From an uncultured Eggerthella sp. (GTDB lineage Bacteria > Actinomycetota > Coriobacteriia > Coriobacteriales > Eggerthellaceae), in assembly GCA_900553605.1 (NCBI GenBank), contig USDX01000002.1, forward strand, positions 116,232-180,231: a DNA stretch of 64,000 nucleotides, given 5' to 3'. How positions within the stretch are numbered: the first letter of the stretch is position 1; each line of letters opens with the position of its first letter. Shown here piece by piece: positions 7,365 through 16,704 of the stretch. Under the pieces are notes generated by a model. That model was given only the letters and a program-made list of their open reading frames with translations. It had not been told where the DNA came from and searched no databases. Position numbers and translations under genes: made by a program.

Positions 7365-9860
7365 ATGAATGCTGAACAGAGGCCAACTTGCATAAAGGTT
7401 AGGGGAGCTCGGGTTCATAACCTGAAAAATGTCGATGTCGATATTCCATTGGGCGGCATCGTTGGTATTGCGGGTGTATCTGGATCGGGAAAGAGCTCGT
7501 TGGCTTTGGGTGTTCTGTACGCTGAGGGTTCGCGTCGCTATCTCGAATCGCTTTCCACGTATACCAGAAGAAGGATGACGCAGGCGGCTCGTGCCGATGT
7601 CGATGAGGTTCTCTATGTGCCGGCGGCTTTGGCTTTGCATCAAAGACCCTCAGTCCCCGGTATTCGTTCCACCTTCGGCACGGGAACGGAACTGCTGAAC
7701 AGTTTGAGGTTGATGTTCTCGCGCCTTTCCAGCCACCGTTGTCCTAATGGTCACTATGTTGAGCCCAGTATCAACGTGGCTGCTATGAATGGTGAGCTGG
7801 TGTGCCCGGAATGCGGCGAGCATTTTTTCGCACCGGGGGCAGAGGACCTTGCTTTCAATTCCGCAGGAGCTTGCAAGCATTGTGGCGGTACGGGAATGGT
7901 TCGAACCGTCGATCGATCGACGCTTATCCCCGATGAAAGCAAAACCATAGACGAGGGTGCTGTTGCACCTTGGAATTCCCTTATGTGGTCGTTGATGACT
8001 GATGTCTGTCGGGAAATGGGCGTACGTACCGATATCCCGTTCCGCGAGCTTTCCGATAGGGAAAAGGAAATCGTCTATGACGGCCCAATGGAAAAACGGC
8101 ATATCTTTTACGTCCCAAAAAACAAAGACAGTGCTACGGCTGGCGAGCTGAACATGACTTACTACAGCGCAACCGCAACAGTGCTCAACGCCCTCAGGAA
8201 GGTTAAGGACGACAAGGGCATGAAGCGTGTTGGGAAGTTTCTGAAAGAAGAGATGTGTCCAGAATGCCGCGGTACAAGGCTTTCCGAAGAAGCTCGAGCA
8301 CCGCGATTGATGGGCATATCGCTAGCCGATGCTTGTCGGATGACATTGAAGGATTCCGTTGCGTGGGTTAAACGCGTGCCCGAGGCTATGCCGTACGAAA
8401 TGCGCGCTATGGCTCAGAGCATCTGCGAGTCGTATGAGGAAGTTGCCGCTCGGCTTATGGAATTGGGCCTGGGGTACCTAACGCTCGATAGAGCTTCGTC
8501 CACGCTTTCCACGGGCGAGCGTCAACGCATGCAGTTGGCACGAGCGGTGCGTAATCGTACGACAGGCGTGTTATACGTTCTTGATGAACCTTCTATCGGG
8601 CTGCATCCTGCCAACATCGTCGGTTTGAACGGTGTAATGCACGATCTTGTGCGGGATGGAAATTCCGTTTTGCTCGTAGATCACGACACTCAGATTCTTA
8701 AGGAATCGGACTGGCTTATCGAAATGGGCCCGGGTGCAGGCGTCGAAGGCGGAACGGTTATCGCCCAAGGCACCGTGAGGAGTATCGAAGGCAATCCGAA
8801 TTCCGTGATAGGTCCTTACCTTTCCGGTGCGACGGCGGCCGATGGGTGTCCAAAGCAGATTGCTGCTAATTATGATGACGCTATATGTATGGAGACTAGT
8901 TCGATCCATACCGTAAAGCCGCTTTCGGTGCGCATACCCAAGCATCAGCTAACGGTTATTACGGGGGTTTCTGGCTCGGGTAAAACCACCATGGTGCTGG
9001 AGAGCCTTATACCTGGCCTGGAGGCGCTTTGTTACGGTAGGCCTATGCCAAGCCATGTTTCTTCCATCCAGGCGGAAGGCATCAACCATGTGAAGTTGAT
9101 CGACGCAACGCCCATTGGCGCTAACGTGCGTTCAACCGTTGCCACCTATGCCAATGTGCATGATGCGTTGCGAAGGACGTACGCAAGAACAACCGATGCG
9201 AAGGAGCTTGGACTTAAAGCGGGCGATTTTTCCTATAACACGGGGAGCCTCAGGTGCCCCGTTTGCGATGGCACCGGAACTATTTCGCTCGATGTTCAGT
9301 TCCTGCCAGATGTCGATATTCCTTGTCCCGAATGCCGTGGGTCGAGATATCGGAAACAGGCAAATCAGGTTCGTTATGCAAATAAGCAGGGTGAGGAGTG
9401 CTCTTTACCCGAGCTTATGAATATGGATGTCAATGAGGCGGTAGCCTTTTGCCAGAACCTCAATTCCGTACGGCCGAAGCTCGAAACCCTTCGAGATTTG
9501 GGGCTGGGATATCTTACGCTTGGCGAAGAAACTCCCTCGTTATCCGGTGGTGAAGCGCAGCGACTGAAACTGGCAAGTGAAATGGGTAGGGAACAGACCG
9601 ATTCTGTTTTTGTTTTCGATGAGCCCACCATTGGCCTTCATCCTAGAGATGTCCAGACATTGTTGCAGGTATTCGATGCGCTGATTGCCAAGGGGGCAAC
9701 GGTTGTCGTGATTGAGCATGACCTTGATGTCATCCGTTCCGCTGACTGCGTTATCGACATGGGCCCTGGCGGCGGTGAAGAGGGTGGCCGAATTGTTACC
9801 TGTGGTACGCCAGAGGATATTCGGAACTGCCCCGAAAGCGTTACGGGAAAGTTCATTTAG
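7365..9860 (+). CDS. UvrA-like ABC protein (short UvrA2/DrrC type)
   Basis: About 831 residues with two ABC ATPase halves. The first has Walker A GVSGSGKSSLALG near residue 36, a zinc knuckle (CPECGEHFF...CKHCGGTG) and signature STGERQRMQLARAV with Walker B VLYVLDEPSIGLHP. The second has GVSGSGKTTMVLESL, the CPVCDGTG...CPECRGSRY zinc module, signature SLSGGEAQRLKLASEMG and DEPTIGLHPRD. At this length it is about 100 residues shorter than housekeeping UvrA, consistent with UvrA2 paralogues that lack the UvrB-binding region and are linked to drug or DNA-damage tolerance. The ATG at 7365 follows GAGGG; an ATG at 7347 is an alternative. It stands alone on its strand. Confidence 0.9.
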   Translation: MNAEQRPTCIKVRGARVHNLKNVDVDIPLGGIVGIAGVSGSGKSSLALGVLYAEGSRRYLESLSTYTRRRMTQAARADVDEVLYVPAALALHQRPSVPGIRSTFGTGTELLNSLRLMFSRLSSHRCPNGHYVEPSINVAAMNGELVCPECGEHFFAPGAEDLAFNSAGACKHCGGTGMVRTVDRSTLIPDESKTIDEGAVAPWNSLMWSLMTDVCREMGVRTDIPFRELSDREKEIVYDGPMEKRHIFYVPKNKDSATAGELNMTYYSATATVLNALRKVKDDKGMKRVGKFLKEEMCPECRGTRLSEEARAPRLMGISLADACRMTLKDSVAWVKRVPEAMPYEMRAMAQSICESYEEVAARLMELGLGYLTLDRASSTLSTGERQRMQLARAVRNRTTGVLYVLDEPSIGLHPANIVGLNGVMHDLVRDGNSVLLVDHDTQILKESDWLIEMGPGAGVEGGTVIAQGTVRSIEGNPNSVIGPYLSGATAADGCPKQIAANYDDAICMETSSIHTVKPLSVRIPKHQLTVITGVSGSGKTTMVLESLIPGLEALCYGRPMPSHVSSIQAEGINHVKLIDATPIGANVRSTVATYANVHDALRRTYARTTDAKELGLKAGDFSYNTGSLRCPVCDGTGTISLDVQFLPDVDIPCPECRGSRYRKQANQVRYANKQGEECSLPELMNMDVNEAVAFCQNLNSVRPKLETLRDLGLGYLTLGEETPSLSGGEAQRLKLASEMGREQTDSVFVFDEPTIGLHPRDVQTLLQVFDALIAKGATVVVIEHDLDVIRSADCVIDMGPGGGEEGGRIVTCGTPEDIRNCPESVTGKFI

Positions 9861-10020
9861 GTTGGGCGAAGGCTCAACACGGCAAGCGTTCCGAAAGGAC
9901 GGCACTGTTTTTCGGTTGTGCGGATCGACTTTTGTGGAGGAAATTTTTGGTCGCGCTTTTAAACGTAACAATTGGGTGATATTTTTTTGCCATTACTATC
10001 CTTTTGGAAGGGGGATATGA

Positions 10021-11508
10021 GTGGTCGAAGAAAAACAGGAGAATCAGCCGCACGCAAAGGAAGAAGTGCGTACGGAAGGTTCTTCGGAAGAAACCACCGG
10101 CAATGGTAGGTCGCTGGGTGTTTTCTCGTTTGAAGGCGATATTCCGCTTACCCAGGCGGTTCCGCTGGGTCTGCAGCATGTGTTAGCGATGTTTGTGGGC
10201 AATCTAACGCCGTTGCTTATCGTGACGGGCGTTTGTGGCTTGGCAACTGCTGAATTCGCGGAAATTCAGTTGGCGCTGCTGCAGAACGCCATGCTTATCG
10301 CCGGTGTGGTAACGCTGGTCCAGCTGTTCGGTATCGGTCCTGTAGGTGGCAGGGTGCCAATTATCATGGGTACGTCATCCGGATTTATTGGCGTATTCAA
10401 TTCTGTTGCCGCATCTATGGGCGGTGGCCTTGTTGCCTATGGCGCCATTATGGGCGCTTCGCTTATCGGTGGTCTGTTTGAAGCTGTTCTGGGCTTCTTC
10501 TTAAAGCCGCTTCGCAGATTTTTCCCGTCTATCGTTACGGGCACCGTTGTTCTTTCAATCGGCTTGAGCCTGATTAGCGTTGGCGTTAATGCTTTTGGCG
10601 GTGGCAACAGTGCAGTTGATTTTGGTTCGCTCGAGAACCTTTGCTTAGCGTTGATTGTTTTGGTTGTCATTTTGGCGGTCAAGCACGCTACCACGGGTTT
10701 TGTGAGTGCTTCTTCGATTTTGGCCGGCATTATCGTGGGCTATATCGTTGCAGGCATCATGGGCTTAATTCTGCCTACGACGGGTGTTACCGCCGAAGGC
10801 GTTGAGTACACCAAAGCTTGGGTTCTGAATTGGGATAAAGTTGCCGAAGCGTCCTGGTTCGCTGTTCCGGCGTTGATGCCCATCGCTCCTGTGTTCGACA
10901 TGCGTGCTATTGCTCCTGTGCTGGTTATGTTCGTTGTTACGGCTGTTGAAACGGTTGGCGACATCTCGGGTGTAACCCAGGGCGGTATGGATCGCGAAGC
11001 AACTGACAAGGAGCTTTCCGGTGGCGTTGTCTGCGACGGCATCGGCTCGACGTTCGCCGCTTTGTTCGGTGTTTTGCCCAACACATCTTTCAGCCAGAAT
11101 GTTGGCCTGGTTGCCATGACAAAGATGGTCAACCGCAAGGCTCTGGCGTGTGGTGCCCTCTTCCTGATTCTGTGCGGCTTGTGCCCCAAGCTGGCTGCCG
11201 TGATTTCCATCATGCCCCAGTCCGTTCTTGGCGGCGCCGCTGTTATCATGTTCGCCTCTATCGTGGTAAGCGGCATCCAGCTCATTACGCGTGATCCGCT
11301 CACTTCGCGCAACCTGAGCATCGTTTCAGTTGCTCTTGGCTTGGGCTACGGCATTGGCGCAAACCCTGCTGTTCTGGCTGGTGCGCCCGAGATGGTAAGC
11401 CTTATTTTCGGTGGTTCTGGTATTGTTGCCGCAGCTGCGGTAGCTATCCTTTTGAACATTGTGCTGCCGAAGGATTCGGCCCTTCTTAAGAAAGATTCGA
11501 ACAACTAG
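10021..11508 (+). CDS. Nucleobase:cation symporter 2 family xanthine/uracil permease
   Basis: 495 residues. A hydrophilic N-terminus of about 45 residues is followed by 12 or more membrane segments. NCS2 hallmarks are PLGLQHVLAMFVGNLTPLL (segment 1), GTSSGFIGVF, and the signature region ETVGDISGVTQGG with GLPN-type FGVLPNTSFSQNVGLVAMTK and the downstream QSVLGGAAVIMF. It would import xanthine, uric acid or uracil with a cation. The GTG start follows GGAAGGGGG; no ATG lies in frame nearby. It is upstream of the molybdenum hydroxylase cluster, so purine uptake for that enzyme is a reasonable inference. Confidence 0.93.
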   Translation: MVEEKQENQPHAKEEVRTEGSSEETTGNGRSLGVFSFEGDIPLTQAVPLGLQHVLAMFVGNLTPLLIVTGVCGLATAEFAEIQLALLQNAMLIAGVVTLVQLFGIGPVGGRVPIIMGTSSGFIGVFNSVAASMGGGLVAYGAIMGASLIGGLFEAVLGFFLKPLRRFFPSIVTGTVVLSIGLSLISVGVNAFGGGNSAVDFGSLENLCLALIVLVVILAVKHATTGFVSASSILAGIIVGYIVAGIMGLILPTTGVTAEGVEYTKAWVLNWDKVAEASWFAVPALMPIAPVFDMRAIAPVLVMFVVTAVETVGDISGVTQGGMDREATDKELSGGVVCDGIGSTFAALFGVLPNTSFSQNVGLVAMTKMVNRKALACGALFLILCGLCPKLAAVISIMPQSVLGGAAVIMFASIVVSGIQLITRDPLTSRNLSIVSVALGLGYGIGANPAVLAGAPEMVSLIFGGSGIVAAAAVAILLNIVLPKDSALLKKDSNN

Positions 11509-11533
11509 GTATTAGCTGTTCGGGTTTACTCTG

Positions 11534-11572
11534 CGCCCAGTTGGATGATTTATCCAACTGGGCGTTTTTTTT
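11534..11572 (+). terminator. Rho-independent terminator after permease
   Basis: A perfect 13-base stem (CGCCCAGTTGGAT and complement) with a 5-base loop is followed by eight Ts. Confidence 0.95.
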
Positions 11573-11764
11573 GCGAAAAGTGCGGTTAGTTTAGGAGAGA
11601 GACTCTCGCACGGGTGTTCGTGGATGCCATTCAGGGCGTGCCTGCTCGTAGTCTTGTGGGTGATGAGTTTGCAGCTCTACGCTGAGCCTTGTCTTTGGCC
11701 GTGTCCTATTTGCGAGCGCAACTAAGCAAGATGCGACCATCATCCTGGTGCAATTGTGCGCCCG

Positions 11765-12367
11765 TTAGAGCCCCGAGTGCTTCTGTAAAAGGATCAGATC
11801 TTCAGGCGTATCAACATCGAAGAGTTCCCATCTGTTTGAAACCTCGATGGTTCTAACGAGCTTTTCGTGCGCTTTGGCAACGTGGCCGCCGCCTTTGCCG
11901 GATGGGAGTGTTTGCAGTTCGTCGAATGCCCATGAGGGGAATAGCACGGGGGCGCCTGGCGTGCCTTTAAAGCTGGTGCGCCAAATGCACCCAGGGGTGT
12001 TTTCTGCGGCGTGTAAAAGGGCGGCAATAGTGTTTGGGCTGATAAGCGGTTGGTCTGCCTGGAAGAAGGTAACGGTGTCGCATTCGCCTATGGCGTCCAT
12101 GCCCAAGCGCACCGTATCATTCCGATGGGGCTTGCCGTGAAGTACCACTTCAGCACCTAACGCGTGACACAGTGCGGCCACTTCATCGTGGCGGGTAACC
12201 ACCACGCGTTTTTCGAAGTGCTTTTCGGTGGCTTGAATTACGAATTGAATAAGCGGCGTGCCATTTAGCTTGGCAATGAGCTTATTGCCCCCAAATCGTG
12301 TGCCCATGCCCGATGCCATGATGATGCATCCGTGCTTCATTGTTGTTTGCTTGGCAAGGTGTGGCAT
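11765..12367 (-). CDS. Molybdenum cofactor nucleotidyltransferase (MobA/MocA-like NTP transferase)
   Basis: 200 residues. The nucleotide-binding loop IIMASGMGTRFGGNKLIAKL near the N-terminus, FFQADQPLISPNTI in the middle and GTPGAPVLFPSWAFDELQTL followed by SGKGGG identify a MocA/MobA-type transferase that attaches CMP (or GMP) to molybdopterin. This is needed for dicytidine-form cofactors of hydroxylases. The start at 12367 follows AAAGGGAA; an ATG at 12340 is the alternative. It is divergent from the hydroxylase genes it would serve, sharing a 105-base intergenic region. Confidence 0.85.
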   Translation of the reverse strand: MPHLAKQTTMKHGCIIMASGMGTRFGGNKLIAKLNGTPLIQFVIQATEKHFEKRVVVTRHDEVAALCHALGAEVVLHGKPHRNDTVRLGMDAIGECDTVTFFQADQPLISPNTIAALLHAAENTPGCIWRTSFKGTPGAPVLFPSWAFDELQTLPSGKGGGHVAKAHEKLVRTIEVSNRWELFDVDTPEDLILLQKHSGL

Positions 12368-12435
12368 GGCGATAGTTCCCTTTGCGAATTCAGTGGTTGG
12401 ATTTGTCCTCTAAGCGGATAGCTATCGGTTCAAAG

Positions 12436-12441
12436 TATAAT
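12436..12441 (+). promoter_or_regulatory. -10 element TATAAT of the hydroxylase operon
   Basis: A perfect TATAAT lies 31 bases before the GTG start of the FAD-subunit gene in the divergent intergenic region. No good -35 hexamer is present at the normal spacing. Confidence 0.5.
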
Positions 12442-12472
12442 AACAGTATCTATGTAAAGTTCTAGTAATGGG

Positions 12473-13273
12473 GTGAGTGTCATTATCACCTTCCAGAAAT
12501 ATGTGCGTCCACAGAGCCTGGAAGAGGCCTGGGAATTGAACCAGAAAAAGCGTCATCGCATCGTTGCTGGCATGATGTGGCTGAAAATGGGCAAGCACTC
12601 TTTCGGTACCGCTATTGACTTGTGCGATTTGGGCTTGGACGAAATTGAAGAAACCGAAAACGAGTTCCGTATTGGCGCTATGGTTACGCTGCGACAAATG
12701 GAAAAGCATCTTGGCTTGGCTGCTTATTCTTGCGGTGCGGTGGAGGCTGCGTTCAAGGATATTGTGGGCGTGCAGTTCCGCAATGGCGCTACATTGGGCG
12801 GAAGCTTATGGCGCCGCATGGGTTTCTCTGACATCGTTGCTCTTTTTATGGCTATGGACAGCTACGTCGAGCTTTTTGAGGGTGGCGTAGTTCCCCTGGA
12901 AGAATTCGTGAGCATGAAGTACGACAAGGACCTTCTGGTGCGGCTCATTGTAAAAAAGCAGCCTGGCGCGTTTGCCTATCAGGCAGTACGTAAGCAGCGT
13001 ACCGATTTGCCTTCGCTTAACTGCGCTGCGGCGAAGCTGGGCAATGAGTACCGTGTGGTAGTGGGCTCCCGTCCTGCGCGTGCCATGATGCTTCGCGACG
13101 AGCAAGGCATCCTGGCTAATGGCATTACGGAAGAAAGTGCCGCGTCTTTTGCCGAGTATGCGGCGAGCACTGTTCCCGTATCGGGAAATATGTGGGGTAG
13201 CGCCGAGTATCGTAAGGCGCTGGTCCCCGTGCTTACACGCCGCACCCTAATGGCATTGGGGGAGGTGCTGTAA
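12473..13273 (+). CDS. Xanthine dehydrogenase-family FAD-binding subunit
   Basis: 266 residues. This is the FAD-containing middle subunit of a three-subunit molybdenum hydroxylase, passing electrons from the iron-sulfur subunit to the acceptor. It has the PCMH-type FAD fold: YVRPQSLEEAWEL at the start, the flavin motif GVQFRNGATLGGSL (residues 101-114), and the C-terminal PALRAP-equivalent region RPARAMMLRDE. GTG at 12473 is the only suitable start; the ribosome site is weak. The stop overlaps the ATG of the 2Fe-2S subunit by one base (TAATG), so translation is coupled. Confidence 0.9.
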   Translation: MSVIITFQKYVRPQSLEEAWELNQKKRHRIVAGMMWLKMGKHSFGTAIDLCDLGLDEIEETENEFRIGAMVTLRQMEKHLGLAAYSCGAVEAAFKDIVGVQFRNGATLGGSLWRRMGFSDIVALFMAMDSYVELFEGGVVPLEEFVSMKYDKDLLVRLIVKKQPGAFAYQAVRKQRTDLPSLNCAAAKLGNEYRVVVGSRPARAMMLRDEQGILANGITEESAASFAEYAASTVPVSGNMWGSAEYRKALVPVLTRRTLMALGEVL

Positions 13274-13746
13274 TGGAAATCAAAATCAAGCTGAATGGAA
13301 AGATGGTTTCCGACGACATCCCGGCAGATATGCTGCTGATTGATTTCGTTCGTGCCCATAATTGCTTTAGCGTTAAGCGCGGATGCGAAACGTCAAGCTG
13401 CGGTTTGTGCACAGTGTTGCTCGACGACCAGCCTGTTTTGTCCTGTTCGACGTTGGCGGCTCGTGCGAATGGTCACAGCGTGTACACCTTGGAGGGGTTG
13501 CAGGAAGAAGCGTCCGAATTCGTAGGCTTCATTGCCGACCAGGGCGCTGAGCAGTGCGGTTTCTGCAATCCCGGTTTTGTCATGAATACCATTGCCTTGC
13601 TGCGTGAAAATCCCGACCCTACGGATGAGGAAATCCTGGCATATCTCAGCGGAAATCTGTGCCGCTGCTCAGGTTACGTGGGTCAGCAGCGCGGTATTCG
13701 CAACTTCTTGAACAGCAGGAAAGCGCAGGAGGCTGAACGTGAATAG
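13273..13746 (+). CDS. Molybdenum hydroxylase 2Fe-2S subunit
   Basis: 157 residues. It holds two [2Fe-2S] clusters. The plant-type N-terminal cluster is CFSVKRGCETSSCGLC with a later C in PVLSC; the C-terminal helical cluster is QCGFCNPGFVMNT plus GNLCRCSGYVGQ. It relays electrons from the molybdenum centre to the FAD subunit. The CETSSCGLC form is typical of selenium-dependent hydroxylases and nicotinate-type enzymes (family knowledge). It overlaps the FAD gene by one base upstream and the large-subunit gene by 8 bases downstream. Confidence 0.94.
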   Translation: MEIKIKLNGKMVSDDIPADMLLIDFVRAHNCFSVKRGCETSSCGLCTVLLDDQPVLSCSTLAARANGHSVYTLEGLQEEASEFVGFIADQGAEQCGFCNPGFVMNTIALLRENPDPTDEEILAYLSGNLCRCSGYVGQQRGIRNFLNSRKAQEAERE

Positions 13747-16030
13747 ACCCGATTACCAATCTGTGGGCAAGTCCGTTCGCAAAAAGGACTCGCTGCAGCT
13801 GTTGCTGGGCAAGCCGGTTTACACCGATGACATTGTCCCCGATGCGCTGGTGGTGAAATTGCTTCGAAGCCCTCACGCCAATGCCATCGTTGAAACCATC
13901 GATACCTCAAAGGCCAAGAAACTTCCTGACGTGGTTGATGTGTACACGTGGGAAGATGTGCCGAACGAGCGTTTTTCGAATGCTGGCCAAACGTACCCTG
14001 AAACCAGTCCGTACGACCGCCTGATTATCGATCGCCATGTGCGCTTTGTGGGTGACGTGGTTGCTATCGTTGCCGCTGAAACCGAAGAGGCCGCCGAAAA
14101 AGCCCTTGGGCGCATCAAAGTTACGTACAACGTGCTGGAGCCGGTGTTGGATTTCCGCGCCGCTAAAGACAACCCTGTATTGGTGCACCCTGAAGACAAC
14201 TGGCATATGCTGTGCGACCTGGGTGGAGACAACACCCGTAACTTGGTAGGCGGTACCGCCGACAGCGATGGGGACGTGGAAGCGGTGCTTGCGGATTGCG
14301 ATATTGTGCTGGAGCGCACTTACCATACGAAAGCCTACAACCAGGCCATGATGGAAACGTTCCGCACCTTTACTCAACTTGATCGTTATGGCCGCTTGCA
14401 TGTTATTTCCTCAACGCAGATCGTATTTCATGTGCGTCGTATTCTGTCCAACGCATTGGGCATTCCGAAAAGCCGCATCCGCGTAGAAAAGCCGCGTATC
14501 GGTGGTGGTTTTGGCGCAAAGCAGACTGCGGTCTGCGAGGTGTACCCTGCGTTTGTCACCATGAAAACAGGGCGCCCTGCTATGTGCATTTTTTCGCGCA
14601 AGGAAGCGCAGACCTGTGGTTCCCCGCGCCACGAAATGGAAATCTCCGTGCGTCTGGGTGCCAACAACGATGGGCGCATTCGCGCTTTGGCTGTCAACAC
14701 GCTTTCCAATTCGGGCGCCTATGGCGAACACGGTTGGGCTACGGTTGGCTTAACTGGTCACAAATCCATTCCGCTGTATACGGGGTCGCTCGAAGCTTTC
14801 AAATTCACCGCCGATGTGGTGTACACGAATATGCAACCTTCTGGCGCATATCGTGGCTTTGGCGCGACGCAGGGTCAATTCGCTGTTGAAACCATCGTGA
14901 ATGAGCTTGCCGAAAAGCTGGGCATAGATCCTATCGTCATTCGCGAGCAGAACATGGTTCGCGAGGGTATGGCCATGCCTGCTTACTATGGCGAGGTTAC
15001 CAATTCTTGCGCGCTCGATCGCTGTATGGAGCGTTGCGCTGAACTGTTTGATTGGAAAGCGAAGTACCCTGTACGCGAAATGGGTAATGGCAAAGTGCGC
15101 GCTGCTGGCGTAGGCATGTCCATGCAGGGTTCTGGCATTTCTGGCATCGATGTTGGTTCGGTTACCGTCAAGCTGAACGACGACGGCTCGTTCATGATGC
15201 TCATTGGTGCCGCCGATATGGGCACGGGTTGCGATACCATCCTTGCTCAGATGGTCGCTGAGCATATGGAGTGCTCCGTTGAAAACGTTTCCGTATTCGG
15301 CGCCGATACCGATGCTTCTCCGTACGATTCTGGTTCGTATGCTTCTTCTACCACCTACGTTACAGGTATGGCGGTCGAAAAGGCATGCACTCAGCTGAAG
15401 GAAAAGCTGTGCGCTATTGCCGCTGATGTCCTCGAATGCAAGCCCGAAGAGCTGCAGTTTGAAGACGGATGCGCATTGCGAGAAAGCACAGGTCAGAAGG
15501 TTTCCTTGCAGGAGATTGCCGTTAAGAGCCAGTGCAGCAATCGTGAGGCCCCCGAGGCTACCGCTATGCATTCTTCACCCGTTTCCCCGCCGCCGTTTAT
15601 GGTGGGTATGGCGGAAATCGAGCTGGATCGCGAAACCGGTGTGGTTGAAGTGCTTAACTACGCCGCTGTGGTTGATTGCGGCATTCCCATCAACCCTGCC
15701 TTGGCGCGTATCCAGGTTGAAGGCGGTATCGTTCAAGGTATCGGCCATACGCTGATGGAAGATGTAACTCGCACTCCGACAGGCAAGATTCGCGAATCGA
15801 GCTTGTTCACGTATCGTTTGCCAACCCGCTTGGATACGGGGTACATCAATGTGGAATTCGAGAATTCGTATGAGCCTACAGGTCCGTTCGGTGCTAAATC
15901 CATCGGCGAAGTCGTTATCAATACGCCTGCCCCTGCGCTGACCCAGGCAATTTACCGAGCAACGGGTGTTTGGCATCGCGAATTACCGATTTTGCCAGAG
16001 CATATTCTGCTTGCGAAACCGGAGGAATAG
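13739..16030 (+). CDS. Molybdenum hydroxylase molybdopterin-binding subunit (xanthine dehydrogenase family)
   Basis: 763 residues. It binds the molybdenum-pterin cofactor and substrate and hydroxylates a purine or other N-heterocycle. Visible landmarks are the aldehyde oxidase a/b hammerhead at residues 20-130, GGGFGAKQ near residue 250, QPSGAYRGFGATQGQFAVET in the middle, GAADMGTGCDT, and the C-terminal GPFGAKSIGE in which Glu724 is the expected general base. The GTG start at 13739 overlaps the 2Fe-2S gene. YqeC and YqeB genes follow, which marks the enzyme as a probable selenium-dependent hydroxylase carrying a labile Se ligand on Mo. The exact substrate cannot be read from sequence. Confidence 0.93.
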   Translation: MNRPDYQSVGKSVRKKDSLQLLLGKPVYTDDIVPDALVVKLLRSPHANAIVETIDTSKAKKLPDVVDVYTWEDVPNERFSNAGQTYPETSPYDRLIIDRHVRFVGDVVAIVAAETEEAAEKALGRIKVTYNVLEPVLDFRAAKDNPVLVHPEDNWHMLCDLGGDNTRNLVGGTADSDGDVEAVLADCDIVLERTYHTKAYNQAMMETFRTFTQLDRYGRLHVISSTQIVFHVRRILSNALGIPKSRIRVEKPRIGGGFGAKQTAVCEVYPAFVTMKTGRPAMCIFSRKEAQTCGSPRHEMEISVRLGANNDGRIRALAVNTLSNSGAYGEHGWATVGLTGHKSIPLYTGSLEAFKFTADVVYTNMQPSGAYRGFGATQGQFAVETIVNELAEKLGIDPIVIREQNMVREGMAMPAYYGEVTNSCALDRCMERCAELFDWKAKYPVREMGNGKVRAAGVGMSMQGSGISGIDVGSVTVKLNDDGSFMMLIGAADMGTGCDTILAQMVAEHMECSVENVSVFGADTDASPYDSGSYASSTTYVTGMAVEKACTQLKEKLCAIAADVLECKPEELQFEDGCALRESTGQKVSLQEIAVKSQCSNREAPEATAMHSSPVSPPPFMVGMAEIELDRETGVVEVLNYAAVVDCGIPINPALARIQVEGGIVQGIGHTLMEDVTRTPTGKIRESSLFTYRLPTRLDTGYINVEFENSYEPTGPFGAKSIGEVVINTPAPALTQAIYRATGVWHRELPILPEHILLAKPEE

Positions 16031-16704
16031 CTATCCTTTGCGATTATCTGCATATTCGACCAGGCCTTACGGCTATTATTGGCGGCGGTGGTAAAACAAC
16101 GCTTTTGCGCGTGCTTGCAAATGCGCTGTCTGCGCGTGGTAGCGTGATTGTCGCTACTAGCACGAAGATGATGACGCCGGAGTGGTGTCCGTCCTTGATT
16201 GACCCTTCCTTCGGTGAAGTGCAAGAGGCTCTTTCAGGCAGTCCCGTGGTATGCGTTGGCTCAATTCAAGAGGAAACGGGAAAGATGACCCAATCTTCCT
16301 TGGCTTTTTCCGATCTGGTAAGTTTGGCTGACTATGTACTGGTGGAAGCTGACGGTGCGAAGATGCTTCCCCTGAAGGCGCATGCTGAATATGAGCCGGT
16401 CATTCCCGATTGTGCGAGCTTGGTGGTATGCGTGGCTGGTATAGATGGCGTGGGTTTGCCTGTTTCGGAGACATGTCATCGTCCTGAACACTATGCGAAG
16501 TTGGCGGGCATTTCGCAAGAATGCCAGGTAACGCCCGAAGCGGTTGCGGCAGTGCTGAATGCTGAAGCCCTTCATGACGTGTTGCTCATAAACAAGGTGG
16601 AGGCTCCCGCTCAATGGCGGATGTCCGAGAGAATTGCCTTCCTGTGCAATACGCCAGTCGTTGCCGGAAGTCTTAAGAATGGGGAGTTCCGATGCTTGCG
16701 ATAA
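15970..16704 (+). CDS. yqeC: Selenium cofactor biosynthesis protein YqeC
   Basis: About 224-244 residues. GPGLTAIIGGGGKTTLLRVL-like sequence (RPGLTAIIGGGGKTT) is the Walker A-like loop of YqeC; ATSTKMMTPE, LVEADGAKMLPLKAHAEYEP and CVAGIDGVG follow in family order. YqeC is linked by comparative genomics to maturation of selenium-dependent molybdenum hydroxylases. The start is unusual. The only standard start in frame is a TTG at 15970, overlapping the large subunit by 61 bases with no ribosome site. A strong GGAGG at 16021-16025 is followed 7 bases later by an in-frame ATC (16033), which would place the P-loop where homologues have it. Confidence 0.85.
   Translation: MASRITDFARAYSACETGGIAILCDYLHIRPGLTAIIGGGGKTTLLRVLANALSARGSVIVATSTKMMTPEWCPSLIDPSFGEVQEALSGSPVVCVGSIQEETGKMTQSSLAFSDLVSLADYVLVEADGAKMLPLKAHAEYEPVIPDCASLVVCVAGIDGVGLPVSETCHRPEHYAKLAGISQECQVTPEAVAAVLNAEALHDVLLINKVEAPAQWRMSERIAFLCNTPVVAGSLKNGEFRCLR

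Noticed and set aside
9880..10020. Possible purine riboswitch before the permease
   Set aside because: Neither the conserved core of the guanine/adenine/xanthine aptamers nor a clear expression-platform hairpin could be found in the 160-base leader.
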